NCBI GenBank assembly: GCA_024636575.1
Contig: JAGXGU010000161.1
Span: 1 to 18,023, forward strand
Source of the DNA: Altererythrobacter sp.
GTDB taxonomy: Bacteria > Pseudomonadota > Alphaproteobacteria > Sphingomonadales > Sphingomonadaceae
Reading direction: 5' to 3'
Length of the DNA stretch: 18,023 nt
Below are positions 1 through 6,901 of this stretch, in pieces. The notes beneath the pieces were generated by a model. That model saw only the letters and a list, made by a program, of their open reading frames with translations, had not been told where the DNA came from and did not search any database. The first letter of the stretch is position 1, and every line of letters starts with the position of its first letter. The position numbers and the translations under genes are program-made.

Positions 1-1980
1 ATGCTGCGCCGCCATGCCGAACTGGTCGGCCTGCAAAGCAATTACACGATCATCGACACGGACGACCAGTTGCGCCTGCTCAAACAATTGATCCGCGATC
101 AGGATCTGGATGAAAAGCGCTGGCCGCCCCGCCAACTGGCCGGACTGATCGACCGGTGGAAGAACCGCGGGCTGAATCCCGGTGATCTCGATGCAGTTGA
201 GAACGAAGCCTATGCCAATGGCCGGGGACAGGAATTCTACACACTCTATCAGGACCGGCTGAAAGCGCTGAATGCCTGCGATTTCGGCGATTTGTTGCTG
301 CATATGCTCAATATCCTGCGGCGGAACCCGGAAGTGCTGAAGTTGTATCAGCAACGCTTCAAATATATTCTGGTGGACGAATATCAGGACACCAACCAGG
401 TTCAGTATCTGTGGCTGCGTTTGCTGGCGCAGGCACGCAAGAACATCTGCGTGGTCGGTGATGATGACCAGTCGATCTATAGCTGGCGCGGCGCGGAAGT
501 GGCCAATATCCTGCGGTTCGAGAAGGATTTTCCCGGTGCGAAGGTAATCAAGCTGGAACAGAATTACCGGTCGACCCCGCATATCCTCGGCGCAGCTTCT
601 GGCCTGATCAACGCCAATAGCGAGCGCATCGGCAAGACTTTATGGACTGAATTCGAGGGCGGTGATCAGGTCCGGATCATCGGCGTGTGGGATGCCCCTG
701 AAGAAGCGCGGCGTGTGGGCGAAGAAGTGGAACGGCTCGAACGCGAAGGCGCGTCGCTCGATCAGGTCGCAATTCTGGTGCGGGCGCAATATCAGACCCG
801 CGAATTTGAAGACCGGTTCATCCAGATCGGGCTGAATTACCGGATTATCGGCGGTTTCCGTTTTTATGAACGCGCTGAAATCCGCGATGCGCTGGCTTAT
901 TTGCGGGTCATTGCCCAGCCGCGCGACGATTTGGCATTCGAACGCATTTATAATCAGCCCAAGCGCGGGCTGGGGGCCAAGACGCTGGAAAGGATGTTCC
1001 AGCACGCCCGCGCCACCGGAATGCCTCTGGCTGCCGCATCCCTGCAACTGGCCGACAGCGACGAATTGCCCAAGCGCGCGGCAGGCACAATCGCCGCCTT
1101 GATGCGCGATTTCCTGCGCTGGCAGGAATTGGCAGAACAGACCACGCCAGCCCAATTGTTGCGCACCGTGATGGATGAATGCGGTTACACCGCCATGCTT
1201 CAGGCGGAAAAATCGGCAGACAGCGCCGGTCGGCTGGAAAACCTGTCAGAACTTGCCCGCGCGATGGAAGACTATGAAACGCTGGGCGATTTCCTCGAAC
1301 ATGTTAGCCTGGTGATGGATAATGATCGGTCAACCGATGGCGAAAAACTGACCATCATGACGATGCACGGCGCCAAGGGACTGGAATTTGACAATGTCTT
1401 CCTCCCCGGCTGGGAAGAAGGCGTATTTCCGTCACAGCGTTCGCTGGACGAAGGCGGCCTCGCCAGTCTGGAGGAAGAACGGCGGCTGGCCTATGTCGCG
1501 ATTACCCGGGCGCGCAAACGCTGCACAATTCTCTACGCCGCGAACCGGCGAATCTACGGACAGTGGACCAGTGCGATCCCGTCGCGTTTTGTCGATGAAT
1601 TGCCGGAAGATCACGTTACCCGCGAAACCACCATGACGGGCGGTGCGTCCCTGTGGCAGGCGAATTGGAGCGAAAGCGATGATCCCTTTGCCCATCTCAG
1701 CACCAGCCGCCCTGAACGGTCGAGCCAGCGCGGCCCAGGCTGGCAGCGCGCCCTGACCAGCGGCTATGAAACCAGGCAGACCCGTGTGAAGGAAAGCACC
1801 CGCAGCGCCGCCAGCTTCGCCGCCCGGCCCCGCAGCGACATCGCCATCGGCGCGCGCGTGTTTCATGATAAATTCGGTTACGGCAAAGTCACCGGCCAGG
1901 AAGGCAACAAGCTGGAAATCGACTTCGAAAGCGGCACCAGCAAGCGTCTGATCGACAGTTTCGTTACGCTGGCGGATTGA
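1..1980 (+). CDS. uvrD: ATP-dependent DNA helicase UvrD/PcrA (5' end cut off by window)
   Basis: Superfamily 1A 3'-5' DNA helicase acting in nucleotide excision repair, mismatch repair and removal of RecA or RNA polymerase from DNA. The 659 visible residues start in domain 1B. The Q motif and Walker A, roughly the first 100 residues of the family, are missing because the window begins inside the gene; the ATG at base 1 is therefore probably an internal Met. Visible motifs are II (DEYQD, 126-130), III (GDDDQSIYSWRGA, 153-165), IV (LEQNYRS, 185-191), V (TMHGAKGLEFDNVFLPG, 454-470) and VI (EEERRLAYVAITRARK, 491-506). A linker of about 70 residues follows, then a C-terminal Tudor-like domain (about 617-659, GARVFHDKFGYGKV) of the kind that binds RNA polymerase in PcrA/UvrD. 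The gene converges with the DEAD-box helicase gene with a 24-bp gap. All motifs from II onward are intact. Confidence 0.96.
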   Translation: MLRRHAELVGLQSNYTIIDTDDQLRLLKQLIRDQDLDEKRWPPRQLAGLIDRWKNRGLNPGDLDAVENEAYANGRGQEFYTLYQDRLKALNACDFGDLLLHMLNILRRNPEVLKLYQQRFKYILVDEYQDTNQVQYLWLRLLAQARKNICVVGDDDQSIYSWRGAEVANILRFEKDFPGAKVIKLEQNYRSTPHILGAASGLINANSERIGKTLWTEFEGGDQVRIIGVWDAPEEARRVGEEVERLEREGASLDQVAILVRAQYQTREFEDRFIQIGLNYRIIGGFRFYERAEIRDALAYLRVIAQPRDDLAFERIYNQPKRGLGAKTLERMFQHARATGMPLAAASLQLADSDELPKRAAGTIAALMRDFLRWQELAEQTTPAQLLRTVMDECGYTAMLQAEKSADSAGRLENLSELARAMEDYETLGDFLEHVSLVMDNDRSTDGEKLTIMTMHGAKGLEFDNVFLPGWEEGVFPSQRSLDEGGLASLEEERRLAYVAITRARKRCTILYAANRRIYGQWTSAIPSRFVDELPEDHVTRETTMTGGASLWQANWSESDDPFAHLSTSRPERSSQRGPGWQRALTSGYETRQTRVKESTRSAASFAARPRSDIAIGARVFHDKFGYGKVTGQEGNKLEIDFESGTSKRLIDSFVTLAD

Positions 1981-2007
1981 ACCCAATCCCTATCGGCACC
2001 GGGTTCA
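1978..2007. other. Short inverted repeat spanning both stop codons of convergent genes
   Basis: TGAACCC (1978-1984) and GGGTTCA (2001-2007) form a perfect 7-bp stem with a 16-nt loop. The left arm begins with the uvrD TGA, and the right arm ends with the TGA of the opposite-strand RNA helicase. It could act as a weak bidirectional transcript end or 3'-end stabiliser. No U-tract follows on either strand, so it is not a standard intrinsic terminator and could be chance. Confidence 0.3.
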
Positions 2008-3444
2008 GGTGGCCGAAACATCCAGGAAGCCCGGAATCGGGCCATTCCATTCACCCGGCTCAGTCGGCGGGCCACTGTCGGAATGCCTGGATTTGCGCCG
2101 TTCGGGCACCTTGTCGGAAACTTGCCTTGGTGCACGGACAGGTGCAGCTTGCGCCGGTTCGGAATGCTCCACAGCGCGGTCTTCAGCAGCAGCTTTGCGG
2201 CGACCGCGCGGTTTCTTTTCTTCGCCCCGTGGCTGTTTCTCGCGCGGGGCCTGCTCATCGCGGTGTTCCCTGGCCTTCTCAGGCCTGCTTTCCGCCGGGC
2301 TTGCCTCAGCTTCAACGCTCGGCGCAGGCTTCGCCGGTGCATAGACCGGGATTGCCAGACCGGTCAGCTTTTCGACATTGGCGATCGCTTCGGCGTCTTC
2401 AGAGGTCACGAAGGTGAACGCGCGCCCCTTCGCCCCGGCGCGCCCGGTGCGGCCAATACGGTGGACGTAATCATCGGGGTGCCACGGAGTGTCGAAATTG
2501 AACACATGGCTGACGCCCTTGATGTCGAGCCCGCGTGCGGCGACGTCGGATGCGGCCAGGATGTTGATCTGGCCAGATTTGAACAGCTCGAGTTCGGCAA
2601 TGCGTGATGACTGATCCATGTCGCCATGGATTTCGCCCACCTTGAAGCCATCCTTCTTCAGGGTCTTGGCCAGATCGCGAACGGTGGTCTTCTTGTTGGA
2701 AAACACGATCGCGGTGGTCACATTATCGTTCCGCAGGAACCAGCGCAGTGCCTCTTTCTTCTTGCGCGGTGTCATCAGCACTTTGAACTGTGCGATATTT
2801 TCGCTGGTGCTGGCCGCGCGGCTGACTGCGATCTGCTTGGGATTGGTGAGAAATTTATCCGCCAGCTTCTTGATCACGGGCGGCATGGTTGCCGAAAACA
2901 GCATGGTTTGGCGGGTCGCCGGCAATTTGGAACAGATGAATTCGATATCGGGAATGAAGCCCATGTCGAGCATCCGGTCCGCTTCATCGATCACCAGCAA
3001 TTCGCAGCCGTTGAGCATGATCTTGCCGCGTTCGAACAGGTCCATCAACCGGCCCGGAGTAGCAATCAGCACGTCCACGCCTTCGTCGAGCGCCCTGAGC
3101 TGGTCACCCATCTGAACACCGCCAATCAGCAGCGCCATTTTCAAATCGTGGTTTGCACCGTATTTTTCGAAATTCTCCGCCACCTGCGCCGCCAATTCGC
3201 GGGTTGGCTCGAGGATCAGCGAACGCGGCATCCGCGCACGGCGGCGGCCATTGTCGAGGACGTCGATCATCGGCAGCACGAAGCTGGCAGTCTTGCCAGT
3301 GCCCGTCTGGGCGATGCCGATCAGATCCTTCATCATCAGGATCGCGGGAATGGCTTCCGCCTGAATAGGCGTAGGCTCGGTGTAGCCGGCGGTTTCCACC
3401 GCTTGCAGCAATTTGTCGGAAAGGCCGAGATCGGCAAAAGTCAT
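2005..3444 (-). CDS. DEAD-box ATP-dependent RNA helicase (RhlE-like)
   Basis: RNA-dependent ATPase and helicase of 479 residues, predicted to remodel structured RNA in ribosome assembly, mRNA decay or cold adaptation. The N-terminal Q motif (F3 to Q28, PTPIQ) precedes Walker A AQTGTGKT (45-52), PTREL (80-84), TPGR (129-132), DEAD (153-156), SAT (184-186), the ARGLDIKG region (303-310) and HRIGRTGRAG (328-337), so both RecA-like lobes are complete. Residues about 370-460 are a low-complexity, charge-rich tail (many E, R, K, P, A), probably disordered and RNA-binding. A short hydrophobic end follows (GEWNGPIPGFLDV, 464-476). The ATG at 3444 is where family homology begins; no strong Shine-Dalgarno is visible upstream. 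RhlE subfamily is inferred from overall motif style, and CsdA- or DbpA-specific C-terminal domains are absent. Confidence 0.93.
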   Translation of the reverse strand: MTFADLGLSDKLLQAVETAGYTEPTPIQAEAIPAILMMKDLIGIAQTGTGKTASFVLPMIDVLDNGRRRARMPRSLILEPTRELAAQVAENFEKYGANHDLKMALLIGGVQMGDQLRALDEGVDVLIATPGRLMDLFERGKIMLNGCELLVIDEADRMLDMGFIPDIEFICSKLPATRQTMLFSATMPPVIKKLADKFLTNPKQIAVSRAASTSENIAQFKVLMTPRKKKEALRWFLRNDNVTTAIVFSNKKTTVRDLAKTLKKDGFKVGEIHGDMDQSSRIAELELFKSGQINILAASDVAARGLDIKGVSHVFNFDTPWHPDDYVHRIGRTGRAGAKGRAFTFVTSEDAEAIANVEKLTGLAIPVYAPAKPAPSVEAEASPAESRPEKAREHRDEQAPREKQPRGEEKKPRGRRKAAAEDRAVEHSEPAQAAPVRAPRQVSDKVPERRKSRHSDSGPPTEPGEWNGPIPGFLDVSAT

Positions 3445-3574
3445 ATGAGTCAGATTGTCCGGTATTTGGGGGCGTGATGCCCCGTGGGTGCGGACTTTCT
3501 GCGCCCGCTATAACATCGCCGCGCCTTTGCGCGGTGAAGTGGGAAAAGTCAAGGATTTGAGGTCAGCCCTGCGG
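3445..3574 (-). other. Leader region of the RNA helicase gene with two GC-rich hairpins
   Basis: This 130-bp gap precedes the helicase start on the minus strand. It contains two perfect stems: CCGCGC/GCGCGG with a 4-nt loop (3519-3534), and GGGGC/GCCCC with a 5-nt loop (3469-3483) about 25 nt before the start codon. A TATAGC-like -10 sequence lies next to the first hairpin on the minus strand, but no well-spaced -35 was found. Structured leaders are plausible for DEAD-box helicases, several of which are autoregulated or cold-regulated, but that role here is inference. Confidence 0.35.
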
Positions 3575-4132
3575 CTATTGTGCCACCAACTGGCGCATCC
3601 GCGCCACTTCACAGTTTGCGCCCGTACGTGAATGCAGCTTGTCGCGGTCAACACACAGCATGCCATCGGCGTTCTGTTCGACATAGAATCCGGAATAGAA
3701 ATCGCGCGCGCTGCACGCCTTTTCAAGATTGGCGCTGATGATCCGCTGATCCCGCAGATACAGCATCAGGCGATTGTCCTGCGCCGGCTGAACCCCTGCA
3801 ATCGAACTGATTGCTACACATTTGCCGAATTTGCGCTCGACAAAATTTGTCGGCTGCGATCCACGCACCAAATCCGCCATCAAATTCCGCGATTGCGTAG
3901 GCACCGCAGGAGAAATCCGGATGGTGACCCGGCGTTCGATCCGGATTTGTTGATTGACCGCAACCTGCTGCATGGCATCCAACATCATCCAGCCGGGCAA
4001 TGCCTGACCGCGGGATTGTTCGCTGCTTGTGTCTTTCACTGTCAGCCGGCCGCTCGACTCTACATCGGTTACCGCTGCGGGGTTGAGCAAAAGCAACGCA
4101 AATGGCGCGAGAAAGGCAGACAGGCTGGACAT
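3575..4132 (-). CDS. Uncharacterised exported protein with four cysteines
   Basis: I do not recognise the family. The 185-residue protein starts with a short uncharged segment (MSSLSAFLAPFALLLLNPAA) that looks like a signal peptide or N-terminal anchor, with likely cleavage after about residue 20. The mature part has a basic stretch (QQIRIERRVTIRIS, 61-74) and four Cys at 105, 140, 160 and 174, which could form two periplasmic disulfides. The motif around C140-C160 (ACSARDFYSGFYVEQNADGMLC) looks structured rather than random. The frame is open for 57 more codons upstream, but that part looks like non-coding translation. The ATG at 4132 places the hydrophobic segment at the N-terminus, and GAGGAG lies 16 nt before it, rather far for a standard site. 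It is divergent from the FAD dehydrogenase gene and lies upstream of the RNA helicase on the same strand. Confidence 0.7.
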   Translation of the reverse strand: MSSLSAFLAPFALLLLNPAAVTDVESSGRLTVKDTSSEQSRGQALPGWMMLDAMQQVAVNQQIRIERRVTIRISPAVPTQSRNLMADLVRGSQPTNFVERKFGKCVAISSIAGVQPAQDNRLMLYLRDQRIISANLEKACSARDFYSGFYVEQNADGMLCVDRDKLHSRTGANCEVARMRQLVAQ

Positions 4133-4302
4133 GTCAGGTCGTGAAAAACTCCTCAAGCGACCAGATCGGGGCGCAGCTTTACGGTCTACCGCGATTGGTT
4201 GCGTGCCTTCTCTAGCATCAACGGTTGAATGGCTGCTTAATCTTCCGGCGATTATCCGCAAGCGCTGGTGATGCACACCCGATTTGTGGCATAAGTGCCG
4301 CA
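4133..4302. promoter_or_regulatory. Divergent intergenic region (exported protein / FAD dehydrogenase)
   Basis: This 170-bp spacer between two divergently transcribed genes must hold both promoters. I found no confident -35/-10 pair on either strand and no good Shine-Dalgarno in front of the ATG at 4303. AT-rich stretches (GCTTAATC near 4236, GATTATCC near 4251) are the likeliest -10 areas. The assignment rests on gene orientation only. Confidence 0.4.
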
Positions 4303-5766
4303 ATGACTGACCATGACCGTTTTTGTAACGCTGCCGAACAACTGCTTGGGCCGCGCGGCTTTACCACAGATCCCGAGCTGATGACCCCGTGGCTGACCGA
4401 CTGGCGCGGCAGGTATCGCGGGGCGGCGCTCGCGCTGGCATCCCCGGCAGACACTTCGCAAGTGTCCGCCCTGGTGAAATTATGCGGCGAATATAATGTC
4501 GCTATTGTGCCCCAGGGCGGAAACAGCGGTATGTCCGGCGGGGCGACACCCGACGCCAGCGGAAATGCGATCATCCTGTCGCTGCGGCGGATGAACAAGA
4601 TCATCGAATGGGATGCAGAAGGGCAGAAGGTGATCTGTCAGGCGGGCGTAATCCTGCAGACATTGCACGAAGCGGCGGCTGCCAGCGATCTTCGCTTTCC
4701 CCTGACATTGGGCGGCAAGGGTTCTGCGACGATTGGCGGGCTGATTTCCACCAATGCAGGGGGTACCCAGGTGCTGCGACACGGAACAATGCGTTCGCAG
4801 GTTCTCGGGCTGGAAGCGGTCATGGCTGATGGTTGCGTGTTCGATTCGCTGGTTCCGCTTAAAAAGGACAATCGCGGATTCGATCTCAAGCAGATGTTGA
4901 TCGGATCGGAAGGTACGCTGGGGATTGTGACCGGTGCGACCTTGCGGCTATTGCCCGCTACAGGCGGCAGAGTGGTTGCCTGGGTCGGCATTGATTCGAT
5001 CACCAGCGCGCGCAAATTATTGCTGCATTGCGAATCGGCATCATCGGAAATGCTGGAAGGGTTCGAGGTTATCCCGCGGCATTGCCTGTCTGCAGTGCTG
5101 GATCATTTGCCAGGCGCCCGTTCGCCCTTGGCAGATAGCCATGAATGGAATGTCCTGATCGAATGGGTTGCGCCGGCCGGGTCGGAAGATGCGATGCGGA
5201 ACATTTCCGAAGGAATACTGGAAACCGCGCTGCAAAGCGGATTGATCGCTGACGCTGCGCTGGCTGCCAACGAAGCACAGTCAGATGCCATGTGGCTATT
5301 GCGCGATTCGATTTCTGCAGCCGAACGCGCGATCGGGCCCGCGATGCAACATGACATTTCCGTTCCGGTCGCGGCTATGGCTGCCTTCGTGGAGGAAACC
5401 GTACCGGCGGTGGAGGCGAAATTCCCTGGCACCAGGGCTCTGGCCTTCGGTCACCTGGGCGATGGCAACGTACATTTCCATGTCCTGGCCCCAGATCGCG
5501 CTGCAGCGGGCGAATGGGAGGAAGGTGCAGGCAAGGCCATCAGCATGTTCGTCCACGACCGGGTCACGCAGTTCGGCGGATCGATCAGCGCCGAACACGG
5601 GATCGGTCAGATGAAACGAGATGAACTGGGCCGACTGGGCGATCCAGTCGCGCTCTCCCTCATGCGGAGCGTCAAACGGGCGCTGGACCCGGCAAACTTG
5701 CTCAACCCGGGCAAGCTGGTGCCGGAGGTTGGCGGTGCCACTGCAAACGAACCTTATGGTGCATAG
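4303..5766 (+). CDS. FAD-binding 2-hydroxyacid dehydrogenase (GlcD / D-2-hydroxyglutarate dehydrogenase-like)
   Basis: Flavoenzyme of 487 residues in the VAO/PCMH superfamily, predicted to oxidise a D-2-hydroxyacid to the 2-oxoacid and pass electrons to the respiratory chain. The FAD-binding half (about 40-217) shows PQGGNSGMSGG (70-80), GGKGSATIGG (137-146), NAGG (151-154) and GSEGTLG (201-207). The FAD-oxidase C-terminal half shows HLGDGNVH (384-391), EHGIG (431-435) and LDPANLLNPGK (461-471). H384, H391 and E431 match the metal-binding residues of D-2-hydroxyglutarate dehydrogenases. Where relatives usually have K-x-D-[IVL]-S-[VL]-P near the active site, this protein has QHDISVP (349-355), so Lys is replaced by Gln. 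The ATG at 4303 gives the usual N-terminus; the frame stays open 26 codons upstream without family similarity. Substrate (lactate, 2-hydroxyglutarate, glycolate or other) cannot be fixed from sequence. Confidence 0.9.
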   Translation: MTDHDRFCNAAEQLLGPRGFTTDPELMTPWLTDWRGRYRGAALALASPADTSQVSALVKLCGEYNVAIVPQGGNSGMSGGATPDASGNAIILSLRRMNKIIEWDAEGQKVICQAGVILQTLHEAAAASDLRFPLTLGGKGSATIGGLISTNAGGTQVLRHGTMRSQVLGLEAVMADGCVFDSLVPLKKDNRGFDLKQMLIGSEGTLGIVTGATLRLLPATGGRVVAWVGIDSITSARKLLLHCESASSEMLEGFEVIPRHCLSAVLDHLPGARSPLADSHEWNVLIEWVAPAGSEDAMRNISEGILETALQSGLIADAALAANEAQSDAMWLLRDSISAAERAIGPAMQHDISVPVAAMAAFVEETVPAVEAKFPGTRALAFGHLGDGNVHFHVLAPDRAAAGEWEEGAGKAISMFVHDRVTQFGGSISAEHGIGQMKRDELGRLGDPVALSLMRSVKRALDPANLLNPGKLVPEVGGATANEPYGA

Positions 5767-5903
5767 ATCCGCCTGGAATTCGTCCGGCCTTGCCTATGGG
5801 GCCACCAGCCCTTAAAGCGCGCGCTTCACGCGATTTCAGCAGCCGGCAACACGGTGCGGCTGCCTTTGTAACAATAGTGTTTTTCAAATATTGGAGAAAT
5901 TTC
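5767..5903 (+). promoter_or_regulatory. sapC upstream region with candidate promoter, hairpin and ribosome binding site
   Basis: A weak promoter-like pair CTTGCC (5789-5794) and CTTAAA (5811-5816) with a 16-bp spacer is followed by a perfect 7-bp stem GCAGCCG/CGGCTGC (5839-5845 and 5857-5863, 11-nt loop) and then CTTTGT. The hairpin could end the dehydrogenase transcript or sit in the sapC leader. GGAGAAA at 5893-5899 is a well-placed Shine-Dalgarno before the ATG at 5904 and decides that start over one further upstream in the same frame. The promoter is tentative, the ribosome binding site is clear. Confidence 0.45.
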
Positions 5904-6704
5904 ATGGCCAGCGCGCCGCAACCCTCCCTGCCCCTGTTTTACAACGACTTGATGCCCCTCAACAGCCGCGACCATGCGAATTGGAAGATCAAGTCGCTCG
6001 ATGCGGCGAAATGGCTGATTGGCCAACATGCCATCCCGTTGACGGTGGACGAATTCGTTCAGGCGCAGCGCGATTTCCCGATTGTATATTCGTCGGGTGA
6101 CAACCCTCTGCCGCTGGCGTTGATGGGTTTGAACGAAGGGGTGAACACCTTTGTAAATGACCAGGGCAAGATCGACGATCCGATTTACATCCCGGCTTAT
6201 ATTCGCCGCTACCCCTACATGCTCGCAAAGCTGACGCCAGATACCGAAGAGCTATCGCTTTGCTTCGATCCAACTGCCGAATCAATCGGTGAATTCGACG
6301 AGGGCAATCCATTATTTGACGAAGAGGGCAAACCCTCGCAGGCGACGAACGACGTCCTGCAATTCTGTGAACGGTTCGAACAGGCCGGTACGCGCACCAA
6401 ATCCTTCATCGACGAATTGAAGAAGCATGACTTGTTGATGGATGGCGAAATCTCCATTTCACGAAACGAGAATCCCGACCAACCCTTCGTTTATCGCGGA
6501 TTCCAGATGATCAATCAGGAAAAGCTGCAGGAACTGCGCGGCGATATTTTGCGCACCTGGAACCAGAACGGGATGATGGCGCTGATCCACGCCCAGATTT
6601 TCTCGCTCGACCTGATGCGGAATATTTTCTCGCGCCAGCTTGAACAAGGCAAAGGGCCGCAGGTTTCGGGTGACGCCCAAACCGCCAGTGTCGATGCAAG
6701 TTGA
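5904..6704 (+). CDS. SapC family protein
   Basis: The 266-residue protein matches the SapC family (named after a surface-layer-associated Campylobacter protein; common in Alphaproteobacteria, especially Sphingomonadales and Caulobacterales). Characteristic features are the N-terminal LFYNDLMPLN...NWKIK (11-30), the WLIGQHAIPLTVDEF segment (37-51), FPIVYSSG (58-65), the conserved YIPAYIRRYPY block (95-105) and FQMINQEKL (200-208). No signal peptide or membrane helix is visible, so it is probably cytoplasmic. Its biochemical role is unknown. In sphingomonads relatives often sit beside TonB-dependent receptors and tryptophan halogenases, but here it stands alone between the FAD dehydrogenase and the candidate small RNA unit. 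The last 16 residues are low-complexity. Confidence 0.88.
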   Translation: MASAPQPSLPLFYNDLMPLNSRDHANWKIKSLDAAKWLIGQHAIPLTVDEFVQAQRDFPIVYSSGDNPLPLALMGLNEGVNTFVNDQGKIDDPIYIPAYIRRYPYMLAKLTPDTEELSLCFDPTAESIGEFDEGNPLFDEEGKPSQATNDVLQFCERFEQAGTRTKSFIDELKKHDLLMDGEISISRNENPDQPFVYRGFQMINQEKLQELRGDILRTWNQNGMMALIHAQIFSLDLMRNIFSRQLEQGKGPQVSGDAQTASVDAS

Positions 6705-6715
6705 TCGAAATAAAC

Positions 6716-6774
6716 GATAGTCGGGATCAGAATAAAGCCAGAGCAGACTTGACTGGGTCTGATCCCGTCCTATC
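6716..6774. repeat. Long inverted repeat overlapping the candidate sRNA promoter
   Basis: CGGGATCAGA (6722-6731) and TCTGATCCCG (6758-6767) are perfect 10-bp inverted arms separated by 26 bp. Pairing continues outward with GATAG (6716-6720) and CTATC (6770-6774) after a small bulge, giving about 15 bp. The right arm falls inside the spacer of the promoter at 6748-6776, and the arm centres are 36 bp apart. It may be a paired operator for a dimeric regulator, or a 3' hairpin of the sapC mRNA. There is no U-tract, so it is not a typical terminator. Confidence 0.7.
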
Positions 6775-6776
6775 TT
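6748..6776 (+). promoter_or_regulatory. Housekeeping-type promoter for the candidate small RNA
   Basis: CTTGAC (6748-6753) matches the alphaproteobacterial -35 exactly. CTATCT (6770-6775) matches the CTATAT -10 at five of six positions, with a 16-bp spacer; read as enterobacterial hexamers it is TTGACT-16-TATCTT. The expected start is near G6783, which is the first paired base of the downstream hairpin. It points away from sapC into a gap with no open reading frame of note. Confidence 0.65.
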
Positions 6777-6782
6777 GAGCTT

Positions 6783-6884
6783 GTTCGGCGGCGCTACCCT
6801 CATAGCCCGCCAGAACCGGTGCACCAGGTGCACACCTCCCTGAACCTTGGCCACCTCGTGCGATAAGCACGGGGTGGTTTTTTT
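6783..6884 (+). ncRNA. Candidate trans-acting small RNA, about 102 nt (unclassified)
   Basis: The unit has its own promoter upstream and an intrinsic terminator at its 3' end. Hairpin 1 runs 6783-6816: GTTCGGCGG, a bulged C, GCT, loop ACCCTCAT, AGCCCGCC, a bulged A, GAAC. Hairpin 2 pairs the two GTGCAC palindromes (6819-6824 and 6828-6833). An unpaired stretch 6834-6850 contains CCTCCC, complementary to Shine-Dalgarno sequences. Hairpin 3 is the terminator (6851-6877) with seven T. Size, three-hairpin layout and the CCUCC motif resemble alphaproteobacterial Hfq-dependent sRNAs such as AbcR (alpha-r15) or CCUCC-loop RNAs, but I cannot assign a family. It lacks the conserved features of 4.5S RNA, 6S RNA and tmRNA. 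The alternative is that it is only the sapC 3' untranslated region. Confidence 0.55.
6851..6884 (+). terminator. Strong intrinsic terminator (sRNA / sapC)
   Basis: CCACCTCGTGC (6851-6861), loop GATAA, and GCACGGGGTGG (6867-6877) pair over 11 bp with one G-U wobble, followed directly by seven T (6878-6884). On the minus strand no U-tract follows the stem, so it serves only rightward transcription. Confidence 0.92.
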
Positions 6885-6901
6885 GAGGCAATTGATCGGG
6901 G

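Noticed and set aside
2626..3477. 283-codon plus-strand frame opposite the RNA helicase
   Set aside because: The His/Gln-rich translation is typical of antisense frames, and every helicase motif is on the other strand.
6783..6884. Identity of the candidate RNA as 4.5S (SRP) RNA, 6S RNA or tmRNA
   Set aside because: It lacks the GGAAG/AGCAGCC SRP core, the long 5'-3' closing stem of 6S RNA, and any tRNA-like or tag-encoding part.
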